Position numbers and translations under genes: made by a program
Notes under the pieces: model-generated
Told to the model about the DNA's origin: nothing
What the model saw: the letters and a program-made list of their open reading frames with translations, nothing else
Database searches by the model: none
In this document: one piece after another, positions 7,495-15,236 of the stretch
How positions within the stretch are numbered: position 1 is the first letter of the stretch
Layout of the letters: each line of letters opens with the position of its first letter
NCBI GenBank assembly: GCA_903959115.1
Contig: CAJBVU010000051.1
Coordinates: 1 to 22,285 of the forward strand
DNA from: an uncultured Bacteroidota bacterium
GTDB lineage: Bacteria; Bacteroidota; Bacteroidia; NS11-12g; UBA955
Direction of reading: 5' to 3'
Length of the DNA stretch: 22,285 bases

Positions 7495-8533
7495 TTTTGT
7501 TGGCTTTTTGAATTTCCAAATATAGCAGCAGATAGGAGATGCTGCCAAAAACGATCATGAGAAGGTTGCTGACAGCCACTGAATAAATCCCAAATGTATT
7601 GGCTTGGTCTTGTGGTAAGCCATAAATCAGAGTCAGTCCATAGGCTAAGGTCCCCCAAACTCCAGCGCCGCCGGGAAGTGGAACAATTACGCCCAACGTT
7701 GAAAATATTAAAACTCCGAGGGCATTGGCTAGGGTGAAATCTACAGTAACATCTAGACTTTTGAGCATGAAATAGGTGTTGAGCCAATAGCCTATCCAAA
7801 TCCCCAACGATGCAAGGATAAAGGCCACGGGTCTTTCCAATTGGAAAACTGATTGTAGACCTCCGGAAAATTTGGAAAAAATGGTTTCTTTAGGGGCTTC
7901 CCAGTAAATCTTCGATGGGTCGTTTTGTTGACCTCCTTCCAATGAGGAATTTTGATTAATGTTGTTGGTATTATCGGTTGACTTTTTTCTTTTCTTCAAC
8001 CATAAAAGAGCGATAACACTGCATGCCATTCCAATGAGGATGGGAATCATATAGTTTATTGCAGGTTGAAGTAGATATTGGTCAAAGAATCCCCAAAATT
8101 GTTCAAATTGCAGCAAAAGGCACAGCATCGCTAACAAACCCATCACTAAAAGGTCGATGATACGTTCGGTGACAACGCTTCCAACGAGTGTTGGGACGGG
8201 GGCTTTTTCGCTTTTGGCAGCCATGGCGCATCGCACAAATTCACCGCCTCTGCTGGTGGCAACATTAATTAGATAGCCAATCATTACCGCGTAGAAAGCA
8301 CGCAAGGGATTCAGAGGGTAACCGGCTGGTTTTAGCAACAAATTCCAACGCCAACCCCTTAGAAAGTGAGAGGTTAACATCACAACGATACCGGCAGTAA
8401 ACCAACCCAAATGGGCATTTTTTACCGATTTCCACGTCGCTACCCAGTCGATTTTCAAACCAATAAGGATAAACACTCCAACTGCCAGAAGGATTAGTAG
8501 GGTTTGTGAGATTATTTTTTTGTTGAATTTCAA
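7478..8533 (-). CDS. Flippase-like / lysylphosphatidylglycerol synthase transmembrane-region family protein
   Basis: This integral inner-membrane protein of about 351 residues and seven to eight hydrophobic segments belongs to the UPF0104/AglD-like family, related to the membrane half of MprF. Family traits are the first two helices with the LRGWRWNLLLKPAG stretch after the second, then GYLINVATSRGGEFVRC near 86-103 and the ERIIDLLVMG motif near 123-132. Conserved GGxGxWG-type glycines appear near 290 (PLPGGAGVWGTLAYG). A hydrophilic loop of about 40 residues sits around 175-215. Members are thought to move or modify lipids or lipid-linked sugars; the substrate here is unknown, though the neighbour rfaE2 hints at envelope glycans. 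The start is a TTG sharing bases with the panD stop (TTGA), so translation is likely coupled. No ATG is available until residue 52. Confidence 0.85.
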   Translation of the reverse strand: MKFNKKIISQTLLILLAVGVFILIGLKIDWVATWKSVKNAHLGWFTAGIVVMLTSHFLRGWRWNLLLKPAGYPLNPLRAFYAVMIGYLINVATSRGGEFVRCAMAAKSEKAPVPTLVGSVVTERIIDLLVMGLLAMLCLLLQFEQFWGFFDQYLLQPAINYMIPILIGMACSVIALLWLKKRKKSTDNTNNINQNSSLEGGQQNDPSKIYWEAPKETIFSKFSGGLQSVFQLERPVAFILASLGIWIGYWLNTYFMLKSLDVTVDFTLANALGVLIFSTLGVIVPLPGGAGVWGTLAYGLTLIYGLPQDQANTFGIYSVAVSNLLMIVFGSISYLLLYLEIQKANKNVAQG

Positions 8534-8877
8534 ACTAAGCGATTGTTTCTGTCGGGAAACAGGTTGTTTGGTTGGTGCGTTTTGGCTTCTTCAGGTGTAA
8601 GGTAAGTGAACGACATAATAATGAGCTCATCCCCCACTTGCCCTTTTCTTGCGGCCGCGCCATTCAATCCAATGATTCCCGTATTTCGTTCACCTGTAAT
8701 GATATAGGTTTCGAAACGCTCTCCGTTGTTGTTGTTTACAATCATCACTTTTTGATTGGCCAACATGCCGGCGGCATCGATTAAATTCTCATCAATGGTG
8801 ATGCTCCCAGTGTAGTTCAATTCCGTCTGAGTAAGGCGGACGTTATGGATTTTGGCTTGCAGTACTTCGATAAACAT
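8530..8877 (-). CDS. panD: Aspartate 1-decarboxylase (pyruvoyl enzyme precursor)
   Basis: It makes beta-alanine from aspartate for pantothenate and coenzyme A. The proenzyme cleaves itself between Gly24 and Ser25 to create the pyruvoyl cofactor. Starting at the ATG at 8877, the sequence places Gly24-Ser25 in YTGSITID exactly, with Lys9, Tyr22, Arg54 and Tyr58 at their canonical places. That fixes the start; a TTG three codons upstream can be dismissed. IVNNNNGERFETY and LNGAAARKGQVGD are diagnostic. Length is 115 residues, normal for the family. It is first gene of a minus-strand run with the flippase-like gene and rfaE2, divergent from recR. A perfect TAnnTTTG box ends six bases before its ATG. 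Confidence 0.96.
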   Translation of the reverse strand: MFIEVLQAKIHNVRLTQTELNYTGSITIDENLIDAAGMLANQKVMIVNNNNGERFETYIITGERNTGIIGLNGAAARKGQVGDELIIMSFTYLTPEEAKTHQPNNLFPDRNNRLV

Positions 8878-8883
8878 GCGATG

Positions 8884-8916
8884 CAAAGGTAGGATGATTT
8901 TTTATACCAAATGCAA
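8884..8916 (-). promoter_or_regulatory. Candidate Bacteroidota promoter for panD
   Basis: On the minus strand TACCTTTG (8891-8884) matches TAnnTTTG exactly, with a TTG at 8916-8914, 22 bases upstream, slightly longer than the usual 19-21. The box ends only six bases before the panD ATG, so the message would have almost no leader. This is pattern-based and untested. Confidence 0.42.
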
Positions 8917-8917
8917 G

Positions 8918-8951
8918 TTCGTAAATACCTAAAAACTATGATGTAATTTCG
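8918..8951 (+). promoter_or_regulatory. Weak candidate promoter for recR
   Basis: TAATTTCG at 8944-8951 is one mismatch from TAnnTTTG and ends six bases before the recR ATG. The upstream partner (TTCG at 8918-8921, spacing 22) is poor. I list it because its placement mirrors the panD and DUF4293 boxes. Confidence 0.22.
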
Positions 8952-8957
8952 CGAAGT

Positions 8958-9563
8958 ATGCAATTTACATCGGGTATTGTGGAGCAAGCTGTGGAAGCAT
9001 TATCGTCGTTTCCGGGGATTGGAAAGCGCACAGCATTGCGATTGGTGATGTATTTGCTCAAGCGACCTGAGATGGAGGTTGCAAATTTGGCGGATGCTTT
9101 GTTGAAACTGAAGACGGAATTGCATTTGTGTGAGGTTTGCGGAAATGTAAGCGATCACAAGCGATGCGATGTCTGCAATAATTCGCGCCGTTCCGAGGGT
9201 GTGATTTGTGTGGTTGAGGATTTTAGCGATTTGATGGCTATTGAATCTACGGCTCAGTTCAAAGGTAAGTATCACGTTTTGGGTGGTTTGATATCACCGA
9301 TGGATGGCATTGGTCCAGATGATTTGAATATTTCGATGCTTATTTCTCGGGTGGAGAATGGTTTGGTAGAGGAAGTGATGATGGCTTTAAGTGCAACGGT
9401 TGAAGGGGATACAACGATGTTCTATTTGGCCAAAAAATTGAAGCCGTTTGGTGTCACGGTGACATGTATTGCACGGGGAATTGCAGTGGGTGGCGAAATT
9501 GAATATGCCGATGAGGTCACTTTAGGTAGGTCCATCGCACAGAGAACCGAATATTTATTGTAA
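8958..9563 (+). CDS. recR: Recombination mediator protein RecR
   Basis: RecR works with RecO and RecF to load RecA on SSB-coated gaps. Its domains are in the standard order: a helix-hairpin-helix near the start (FPGIGKRTALRLV, 18-30), a four-cysteine zinc motif (Cys58, Cys61, Cys70, Cys73), a Toprim domain from about residue 81 (VICVVEDFSDLMAIE), and the C-terminal GGEIEYADEVTLGRSI segment that carries the Walker-B-like part. The length of 201 is normal. ATG start, no Shine-Dalgarno. It heads a plus-strand run; the glycosyltransferase gene follows after 17 bases, with no functional link evident. Confidence 0.96.
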   Translation: MQFTSGIVEQAVEALSSFPGIGKRTALRLVMYLLKRPEMEVANLADALLKLKTELHLCEVCGNVSDHKRCDVCNNSRRSEGVICVVEDFSDLMAIESTAQFKGKYHVLGGLISPMDGIGPDDLNISMLISRVENGLVEEVMMALSATVEGDTTMFYLAKKLKPFGVTVTCIARGIAVGGEIEYADEVTLGRSIAQRTEYLL

Positions 9564-9580
9564 TTTGCTACGCCCAAAAC

Positions 9581-11527
9581 ATGCAGCATACCCTTTCTGT
9601 TGTCATCGTAAATTATAACGTCAAGTATTTCCTTGAGCAGGCTTTGCGATCTGTAGAAAAGGCAATTGTTGGAATGGACGCGGAGGTTTGGGTGGTGGAT
9701 AATAATAGTGTTGATGGCAGTGTGAGCATGGTTCACGACAAATTTCCATGGGTCCATGTGATTGCAAATACGGAGAATTTGGGCTTTTCTCAAGCCAACA
9801 ATCAGGGGATGCGTTTAAGCACTAGTAAATATGTTTTGCTGTTGAATCCCGATACGGTGGTGCAGGAAGACAGTTTAAAGTTGTGCGTGTCCCATATGGA
9901 ATCGAACCTAGAAATTGGGGGTTTGGGCGTGAGGATGATCGATGGTAAGGGGAAATTCTTGCCGGAAAGTAAGCGTGGGTTACCTACGCCGCAGGTCGCA
10001 TTTTTTAAGATGACGGGTCTCAGCGGATTATTTCCCAAATCTCGATTATTTGGTCGTTATCATTTGAGGTATTTAAGCGAGCACGAAACAAACGATGTGG
10101 AAGTCTTAAGTGGTGCTTTTATGATGATGAGATCATCGACGTTGGAGAAGGTTGGTTTGCTTGATGAGGATTATTTTATGTATGGCGAAGATGTTGATTT
10201 GAGTTATCGAATCACACTCGGTGGATATAAAAATGTATATTTTGCTGGGACAACCATCATCCACTATAAAGGGGAAAGTACCAAGCGAAAGACTGCGAAT
10301 TATGTGAAGGTGTTTTACAATGCAATGGTTTTGTTTGCTAAAAAACACTACAGCAGCTCTGTTGCTGGGAGATTTGCTTTCTTCATTCAGATGGCAATTT
10401 ATTTGAGGGCTTCGGCTGCTTTTTGTGCTCGTTTGTCTGAAAAAATATGGTTGCCGTTATTTGATTTCTTGCTCATTTTTATTGGATACTTAGGTATAGC
10501 AAAATATTGGGAGTTGTATCACAAGTTTGTCCGCGGGTATTATCCTTCTGATTTTTTTACTTTTCACATACCTATTTACATTGGGCTGGTGATGGGTTCC
10601 GTATACCTTTGGGGTGGGTACGATAAGCCATTCGTTGGACGTAGGCTATTCCGTGGGACGCTCGTTGGTTCTTTTGCTCTTTTTGCGATGTATGCTTTTC
10701 TGCCAAAGGAATTGCAATTCTCTAGGGCGATATTGGCTCTTGGCTCTGCTTGGGCTGTGGGTGCAGTTTTTCTAACGCGTGGCATTGCTCAATCTTTGCG
10801 TATTGGTGATGTTCGGTTTGATCACGGAGGTCGTAGGAAAGTGATTTTGGTTGGCGGAGAATCCGAGAATCATCGCATCGAAAATTTGCTGAAGCGCGGA
10901 CGAGTGAACCACGAAGTATTGGGATGGATTTCGGCGAGCGAAGTGAGACAGCCCGGGTTTATTGGTCATTTGGATCAGATGTCTGAGGTGCTAGAGATAT
11001 ATCGACCTGATTTGGTCATTTTTAGTGGGAAAGACGTTTCTTCGTCGCGGATTATGTCGCACATGAACGATTTTCAATCCAAGCCCGTTCAAGTGAAAAT
11101 TGCTCCGGAAAAGGGAGAGACAATCATTGGTTCAGACTCAAAAAATTTACCTGGGGAGTTGTTTACTTTGGAAGTGAATTATCATTTGGCTCAGGTTCAT
11201 CATTTGAGAAACAAGAGGGTGTTTGATGTCATGATTTCTTTGCTGTTGCTCCCATTGCTCCCATTTTTACTTTTTTTTATGGGCGGTAGAAAGTGTTTGC
11301 GTTCTTTAATTTCTGTGTTGATTGGTCGAAATACTTGGGTGGGATATAAACGCACTGGGGCCACGGCTAGTTTGCCCAAATTGGCATCGCCGGTTTTTGA
11401 GGTGGCGCAACAGTTTCAGGGAACAGAATTCGAATTGGATGCTGTGATGAATTATGCACGTGATTATTCGGTGACGGATGATTTGCGAATTTTGATTTCA
11501 TGTGTTTTTCAAAAGACGGGGTCGTGA
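9581..11527 (+). CDS. Family 2 glycosyltransferase fused to a truncated phosphoglycosyltransferase-like module
   Basis: Residues 1-240 form a GT-A family 2 enzyme: VVIVNYN at 7-13, VVDNNSVDGS at 38-47, NPDT at 89-92 and EDVDLSYR at 203-210, close to WbbL-type rhamnosyltransferases. Residues about 260-400 hold roughly four membrane segments. A Rossmann-like domain follows (KVILVGGESEN at 420-430 to about 510). A final part begins RNKRVFDVMISLLLLPLL at 543, as in WcaJ-type polyprenyl-phosphate sugar-1-phosphate transferases, and ends YARDYSVTDDLRIL at 625-638, like their C-terminus. The catalytic core between these ends (KFRSM, acidic motif, RPE) is missing; only about 60 unrelated residues, including NTWVGYK, stand there. 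The tail is therefore probably non-catalytic. The role is likely adding a sugar to a lipid-linked glycan; donor and acceptor are unknown. Confidence 0.85.
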   Translation: MQHTLSVVIVNYNVKYFLEQALRSVEKAIVGMDAEVWVVDNNSVDGSVSMVHDKFPWVHVIANTENLGFSQANNQGMRLSTSKYVLLLNPDTVVQEDSLKLCVSHMESNLEIGGLGVRMIDGKGKFLPESKRGLPTPQVAFFKMTGLSGLFPKSRLFGRYHLRYLSEHETNDVEVLSGAFMMMRSSTLEKVGLLDEDYFMYGEDVDLSYRITLGGYKNVYFAGTTIIHYKGESTKRKTANYVKVFYNAMVLFAKKHYSSSVAGRFAFFIQMAIYLRASAAFCARLSEKIWLPLFDFLLIFIGYLGIAKYWELYHKFVRGYYPSDFFTFHIPIYIGLVMGSVYLWGGYDKPFVGRRLFRGTLVGSFALFAMYAFLPKELQFSRAILALGSAWAVGAVFLTRGIAQSLRIGDVRFDHGGRRKVILVGGESENHRIENLLKRGRVNHEVLGWISASEVRQPGFIGHLDQMSEVLEIYRPDLVIFSGKDVSSSRIMSHMNDFQSKPVQVKIAPEKGETIIGSDSKNLPGELFTLEVNYHLAQVHHLRNKRVFDVMISLLLLPLLPFLLFFMGGRKCLRSLISVLIGRNTWVGYKRTGATASLPKLASPVFEVAQQFQGTEFELDAVMNYARDYSVTDDLRILISCVFQKTGS

Positions 11528-11528
11528 C

Positions 11529-12698
11529 ATGAAAAAGCGGGGCATGGTTAATATTTACGAATCAAGGCGATTTATCAAGGTTATTTTGATGTTATTGGCT
11601 TTGATAATCAGCATTATTACCTTGTATTTGAGTCAGCGATTGGTTGTGAAAATTGCCGGGGAGGAGAAGAAGAAAATGGAAATGTGGGCCGAGGCTGAAA
11701 GTATTCTTACCGATCCCAATAGCGATGGTGACTTGGGGTTTCAGTTGCGCGTTGTACAATCGAATACTACGATTCCGGCTATTCTGGTCGACGATAAAGG
11801 GGAGATTTTAGAATTTGTAAATATCGATACGAGTGGACGGAATAGGGCGGATAAATATTTGCAGGAAAAATTGGAATCATTTAAAATGGAGAATGAACCC
11901 ATTTTTGTGCCTGTTGACAAGAATATTGATTATCGAGTTTATTATGGTAGCAGCACGGTTTTAACGCAGCTCCAATATTATCCCTACGTTGTTTTGGGAA
12001 TTGTAGCGTTATTTATGTTTGTTTCATATGTTGCGTTTTCCTATTCCACGCGGTCTGAGCAGGACAAGGTTTGGGTTGGATTGGCCAAGGAAACGGCGCA
12101 TCAATTGGGAACGCCAATTTCTAGTTTGATGGGTTGGGTACAGGTGATGGAGTTGGGGGATTTGCCGGAGGGTGCGCCAATGGAGATGCGGAAGGATATT
12201 GATCGATTGAACATTATTACAGAGCGTTTTTCTAAAATTGGATCAGATCCGGTTTTGGAAACATTGAATTTGAATGAGGTGATGTTTGAGGCTATCGAAT
12301 ACATGAAAAATCGATCAGGGAAGGGTGTAGTTTTTGAATCTGAGTTTTGGAAGTCGGATGTATTGTGTAGGATTAATCGAAATCTATTTCACTGGGTGAT
12401 AGAAAATTTGATAAAAAATAGCATTGATGCGATGGAAGGTGAGGGGGTTTTGAGATGCAGTGTGAAGTTGATAAAAAACAATGCGGTGGTAGATATTACC
12501 GACAATGGCAAGGGTGTTTCAAGGGATCAGATGAAGTCGATTTTTAAACCTGGATTTACAACCAAAAAGCGTGGTTGGGGTTTGGGATTGTCGTTGGCTA
12601 AGCGAATTATTACAGATTATCATCGCGGCAATATTTATGTAAAATCAAGTGTTCCGTTTGAGCACACAACGATGCGTATCGTAATTGCTGCTGTTTAG
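11529..12698 (+). CDS. Membrane sensor histidine kinase (orphan)
   Basis: It has two membrane segments (about 16-36 and 152-172) enclosing a ~115-residue periplasmic region, then a short linker and a complete kinase core. The core shows the H-box KETAHQLGTPISSL with phospho-acceptor His191, the N-box HWVIENLIKNSIDAM (288-302), G1 DITDNGKGV (322-330), the F-box FKPGFTT (339-345) and G2 GWGLGLSLAKR (349-359). The HQLGTPISSLMGW form is a variant common in Bacteroidota kinases. The signal is unknown, and no response regulator lies in the window. I prefer the ATG at 11529, one base after the glycosyltransferase stop (389 residues), over a GTG at 11502 inside that gene; an ATG at 11544 is also possible. 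The C-terminus lacks any receiver domain. Confidence 0.92.
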   Translation: MKKRGMVNIYESRRFIKVILMLLALIISIITLYLSQRLVVKIAGEEKKKMEMWAEAESILTDPNSDGDLGFQLRVVQSNTTIPAILVDDKGEILEFVNIDTSGRNRADKYLQEKLESFKMENEPIFVPVDKNIDYRVYYGSSTVLTQLQYYPYVVLGIVALFMFVSYVAFSYSTRSEQDKVWVGLAKETAHQLGTPISSLMGWVQVMELGDLPEGAPMEMRKDIDRLNIITERFSKIGSDPVLETLNLNEVMFEAIEYMKNRSGKGVVFESEFWKSDVLCRINRNLFHWVIENLIKNSIDAMEGEGVLRCSVKLIKNNAVVDITDNGKGVSRDQMKSIFKPGFTTKKRGWGLGLSLAKRIITDYHRGNIYVKSSVPFEHTTMRIVIAAV

Positions 12699-12736
12699 GG
12701 GCGGGAAAGTTGTAAAATATTAGGTGTATTTTAGGA

Positions 12737-12766
12737 TTGAAGATTGCCAAATATTTGGTAGGTTTG
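12737..12766 (+). promoter_or_regulatory. Candidate Bacteroidota promoter for the DUF4293 gene
   Basis: TTG at 12737-12739, a 19-base spacer, then TAGGTTTG at 12759-12766 matches the TTG / TAnnTTTG arrangement in both motif and spacing. The box ends five bases before the ATG at 12772, so the transcript would be nearly leaderless. It lies in the 73-base gap after the sensor kinase and could start a separate transcript. Confidence 0.45.
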
Positions 12767-12771
12767 AATTC

Positions 12772-13251
12772 ATGATTCAGCGCATTCAAACAATCTTTTT
12801 AATTTTGGTTATCGTAATTGGATATGTCAACTTGTGGCAGGATCCGGTCTATGCTTGGTTTACAGCAAACGACCATAGCAATTCAAATGTTTTGATGTTT
12901 TGGCACAGCTATTCGGGCGTGGTGACGGATGCGAACACGATGTATACACCAGATTTGCTTACGGCATTTTTTACAGTTGTGATGATGATATCAGGATTGG
13001 CAACGGTGTTTTTATTTAGGAATAGGAGACTGCAATTGAAAGCGGCGTGGTTGACACTTGTATTTTCGATATTACTTGTTGGAGTGTTGTACTTGAGATA
13101 TTTTCTAATGTCGTGGGCGCATGAAAATTACACAGGTCAATTTGGTATCCATTTAATTTGGCCTCATTTTTTGATTTTGTATGCTGCATTGTCTGTTTAT
13201 TACATCAGAAAAGACGAGCGTTTGGTTCGGAGTATGGATCGTATTAGGTAA
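12772..13251 (+). CDS. DUF4293-like small integral membrane protein
   Basis: A 159-residue protein with four hydrophobic helices (about 5-22, 61-82, 91-112 and 126-145) and a short Arg/Asp-rich cytoplasmic tail. The opening MIQRIQTIFLILVIVIGYVN and the four-helix plan match the Bacteroidota-specific DUF4293 family, whose function is unknown. The ATG at 12772 gives this family start; a GTG 48 bases earlier would add an unlike hydrophilic stretch. It is preceded by a good promoter match and followed after ten bases by the peptidase gene. Recognition is from memory of the family pattern. Confidence 0.8.
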   Translation: MIQRIQTIFLILVIVIGYVNLWQDPVYAWFTANDHSNSNVLMFWHSYSGVVTDANTMYTPDLLTAFFTVVMMISGLATVFLFRNRRLQLKAAWLTLVFSILLVGVLYLRYFLMSWAHENYTGQFGIHLIWPHFLILYAALSVYYIRKDERLVRSMDRIR

Positions 13252-13261
13252 TTTAAAAGGT

Positions 13262-15229
13262 ATGGGAAACAGGGTTTGGTTGAGTCTGGTTTTTTTGTGT
13301 TTGGGGGGTGATTTGCTTGGACAGGGGAAAAAGTTGAAGCAACCGCAGGAGCCGGGCAAGGTGCTTGTTACTGGCGAATATGAATTTATTGCCAAGGATG
13401 AGTTTGGCACATTGGGTTTGAGTGGGGCGATGATGCGCGCCGAAGGCGCGCGTAAGGCTCAGGGCTTTGCCCTGAGCCCCCAAATGCAAAAATCTTATGA
13501 TTCCCTCTTAACCCCCTTTGAGAAATCAAAAGGGTTGGGTACGGCCAATTATTTTGAATGTGTGGCTTGGTATAAGCAGCTTGCAGCCACATTTCCGGCA
13601 TACTGTTCTCTGCAATCTATCGGTCTAGGCGATGTAGGCAAGGATATTTATGTGCTTAAACTCAACGGGCCTGCCATGGAGACCATGGATCGATTTGGTA
13701 ACGGCGATGTGGGTATTGAAGCCGGATCAAAAGTAGAGGCGAAGCCCATCGTAAAAGTTCTCATTAATAACAATATCCATCCCGGTGAACCAGAAGGGAC
13801 AGATGCTTGTATGATATTATTGCGCGATATGCTGTTCTTTGGTCAGTATTGGCAGCAAGTTTTACCTTATTTACAACTCCACGTCATTTGTCAGTACAAC
13901 GTAGATGGAACCCTCACTCGCAGCGGAACATCTAGAGCCAATCAAAACGGTCCGGTGGAATATGGATTTAGAGGCAACGCGCAAAACCTAGATTTGAATC
14001 GCGATTTTATCAAATTGGATTCAAGAAATGCTAAGTCGTTGGTGGGCTTGATGGCAATGGAACAGTACGATTTATTTATCGATAACCACACCTCTAATGG
14101 GGCAGATTATCAATATGTCTTAACCTATTTTCATACCCGTCCCGAAAAATTGCAACCCGGTTTAACCGATGTTTTATTGCCCTTTGAGAAATCGTTAAAG
14201 GAGCGTTTGACCGCCAATCAATGGCCCACGGCTCCGTATGTTGAAACCATCAAAACGGTGCCTGATAGTGGATTGTTTGCATTTTGGGAAGGCGGTAGAT
14301 ACGCCACCGGTTTTGCCGCATTGCATCATACTTTGGGCTATACGGTTGAAACGCATATGCTTAAGCCTTTCTCACAGCGGATGCTGGGGACATTGGCTTT
14401 CATGGAGCAGTTTTTAATCGCCGCTACTTCCCCTTCACTGCGAAACGAGTTCTCGACAGTTAGGAGAAGAAACGTTGATTTTGCCCCTAAACCCATCGGA
14501 AAGTGGATGCCAATTCAGTTTCAGTTGGACCAGACTAAATTTACGGAAATTGATTTCTTGGGTTTTGAATCCGGATATCGTCCGAGTGAAATTTCTGGTG
14601 CAGATCGATTGGTGTATGATAGATCCAGGCCATGGTCGAAAAAAGTGAAATATTACGACCAATACCGCAGTACCGATAGTATTCTAGTGCCTTCGGCTTA
14701 CATCGTCCCATTTGCTTATGGCGATGTAATTCAGAAATTGAAACTGAATAAAGTGGTTTGTAAACCGATTCCTTTCGACACGGTTACGATGTTGCGAGTA
14801 AGTTATATCAGTGAATTTAAGACAGTGAATCATCCATATGAAAAGCACTACATGCATCATGGCGTAAAGACTAGGGATACGGTTTTGGCGGTTCAATTGC
14901 GAGCGGGAGACGTTGTTGTCCCAATTACATCAGTGAATGCCAAGTTTGTTGTTTCAGTTTTGGAACCAAGGGCTGCGGATTCCTATTTTGCGTGGAATGC
15001 TTTTGATGGCGTATTGATGCAGAAAGAAGGTTACAGCGATTACGTTTTTGAGGACTTAGCTGCGGATTGGCTGAAAGATCACCCAGAAAAACGGGCGGAG
15101 TTTTTGCGCAAAAAAGCAAACGATAGCGAATTTGCGAAGGATTCTTGGGGACAGTTGAATTGGGTTTACAAACAATCAGCACACTACGAAAAAACACACA
15201 ATTTGTATCCGGTTTACCGGTTGGATTGA
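13262..15229 (+). CDS. Secreted M14-family zinc carboxypeptidase
   Basis: A 655-residue exported metallopeptidase. The ATG at 13262 is chosen because a signal peptide follows at once (MGNRVWLSLVFLCLGGDLLG, cleavage near 20); an upstream ATG would bury it. The catalytic domain spans about 95-415, with zinc ligands in NIHPGEPEG (His173, Glu176) and DNHTSNG (His276), the substrate-binding motif NLDLNRDF (242-249), and a likely general base Glu363 in TVETHMLKPF. About 240 C-terminal residues form an extra domain I cannot name. Between the signal peptide and the conserved TPFEKSKG region, residues 58-73 are encoded by two adjacent GC-rich palindromes (listed separately). It is last in the plus-strand run and ends seven bases from the convergent membrane-protein gene. 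Confidence 0.9.
   Translation: MGNRVWLSLVFLCLGGDLLGQGKKLKQPQEPGKVLVTGEYEFIAKDEFGTLGLSGAMMRAEGARKAQGFALSPQMQKSYDSLLTPFEKSKGLGTANYFECVAWYKQLAATFPAYCSLQSIGLGDVGKDIYVLKLNGPAMETMDRFGNGDVGIEAGSKVEAKPIVKVLINNNIHPGEPEGTDACMILLRDMLFFGQYWQQVLPYLQLHVICQYNVDGTLTRSGTSRANQNGPVEYGFRGNAQNLDLNRDFIKLDSRNAKSLVGLMAMEQYDLFIDNHTSNGADYQYVLTYFHTRPEKLQPGLTDVLLPFEKSLKERLTANQWPTAPYVETIKTVPDSGLFAFWEGGRYATGFAALHHTLGYTVETHMLKPFSQRMLGTLAFMEQFLIAATSPSLRNEFSTVRRRNVDFAPKPIGKWMPIQFQLDQTKFTEIDFLGFESGYRPSEISGADRLVYDRSRPWSKKVKYYDQYRSTDSILVPSAYIVPFAYGDVIQKLKLNKVVCKPIPFDTVTMLRVSYISEFKTVNHPYEKHYMHHGVKTRDTVLAVQLRAGDVVVPITSVNAKFVVSVLEPRAADSYFAWNAFDGVLMQKEGYSDYVFEDLAADWLKDHPEKRAEFLRKKANDSEFAKDSWGQLNWVYKQSAHYEKTHNLYPVYRLD
13433..13478. 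repeat. Tandem GC-rich palindromes inside the M14 peptidase gene
   Basis: Two perfect hairpins lie back to back: GCGCGCC / GGCGCGC (13435-13441 and 13445-13451, 3-base loop GAA) and GGCTCAGGGC / GCCCTGAGCC (13456-13465 and 13469-13478, 3-base loop TTT). The 46 bases are about 70% GC (32 of 46), well above the flanking gene. They are translated in frame as MRAEGARKAQGFALSP in a variable linker. This resembles an inserted REP-like palindromic element, but no second copy is visible in the window. Confidence 0.7.
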
Positions 15230-15236
15230 TTGTGCT

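Noticed and set aside
11271..11278. T8 homopolymer as a phase-variation or frameshift site in the glycosyltransferase gene.
   Set aside because: The frame is open on both sides and the sequence after it still matches the expected family ending, so there is no sign of slippage in this copy.
13181..13261. An N-terminally longer peptidase starting at the ATG at 13181.
   Set aside because: It would overlap the DUF4293 gene by 71 bases and bury the clear signal peptide that starts at 13262.
13507..13540. Third inverted repeat (AACCCCCTTTGA ... TCAAAAGGGTT) next to the peptidase palindromes.
   Set aside because: The pairing is imperfect and it encodes the conserved TPFEKSKG residues, so protein constraint explains it.
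15187..15230. Possible leftward terminator in the CCGGTTTACCGG palindrome at the end of the peptidase gene.
   Set aside because: Stem is only 5 bp with a 2-base loop, and the T-run lies well beyond it.
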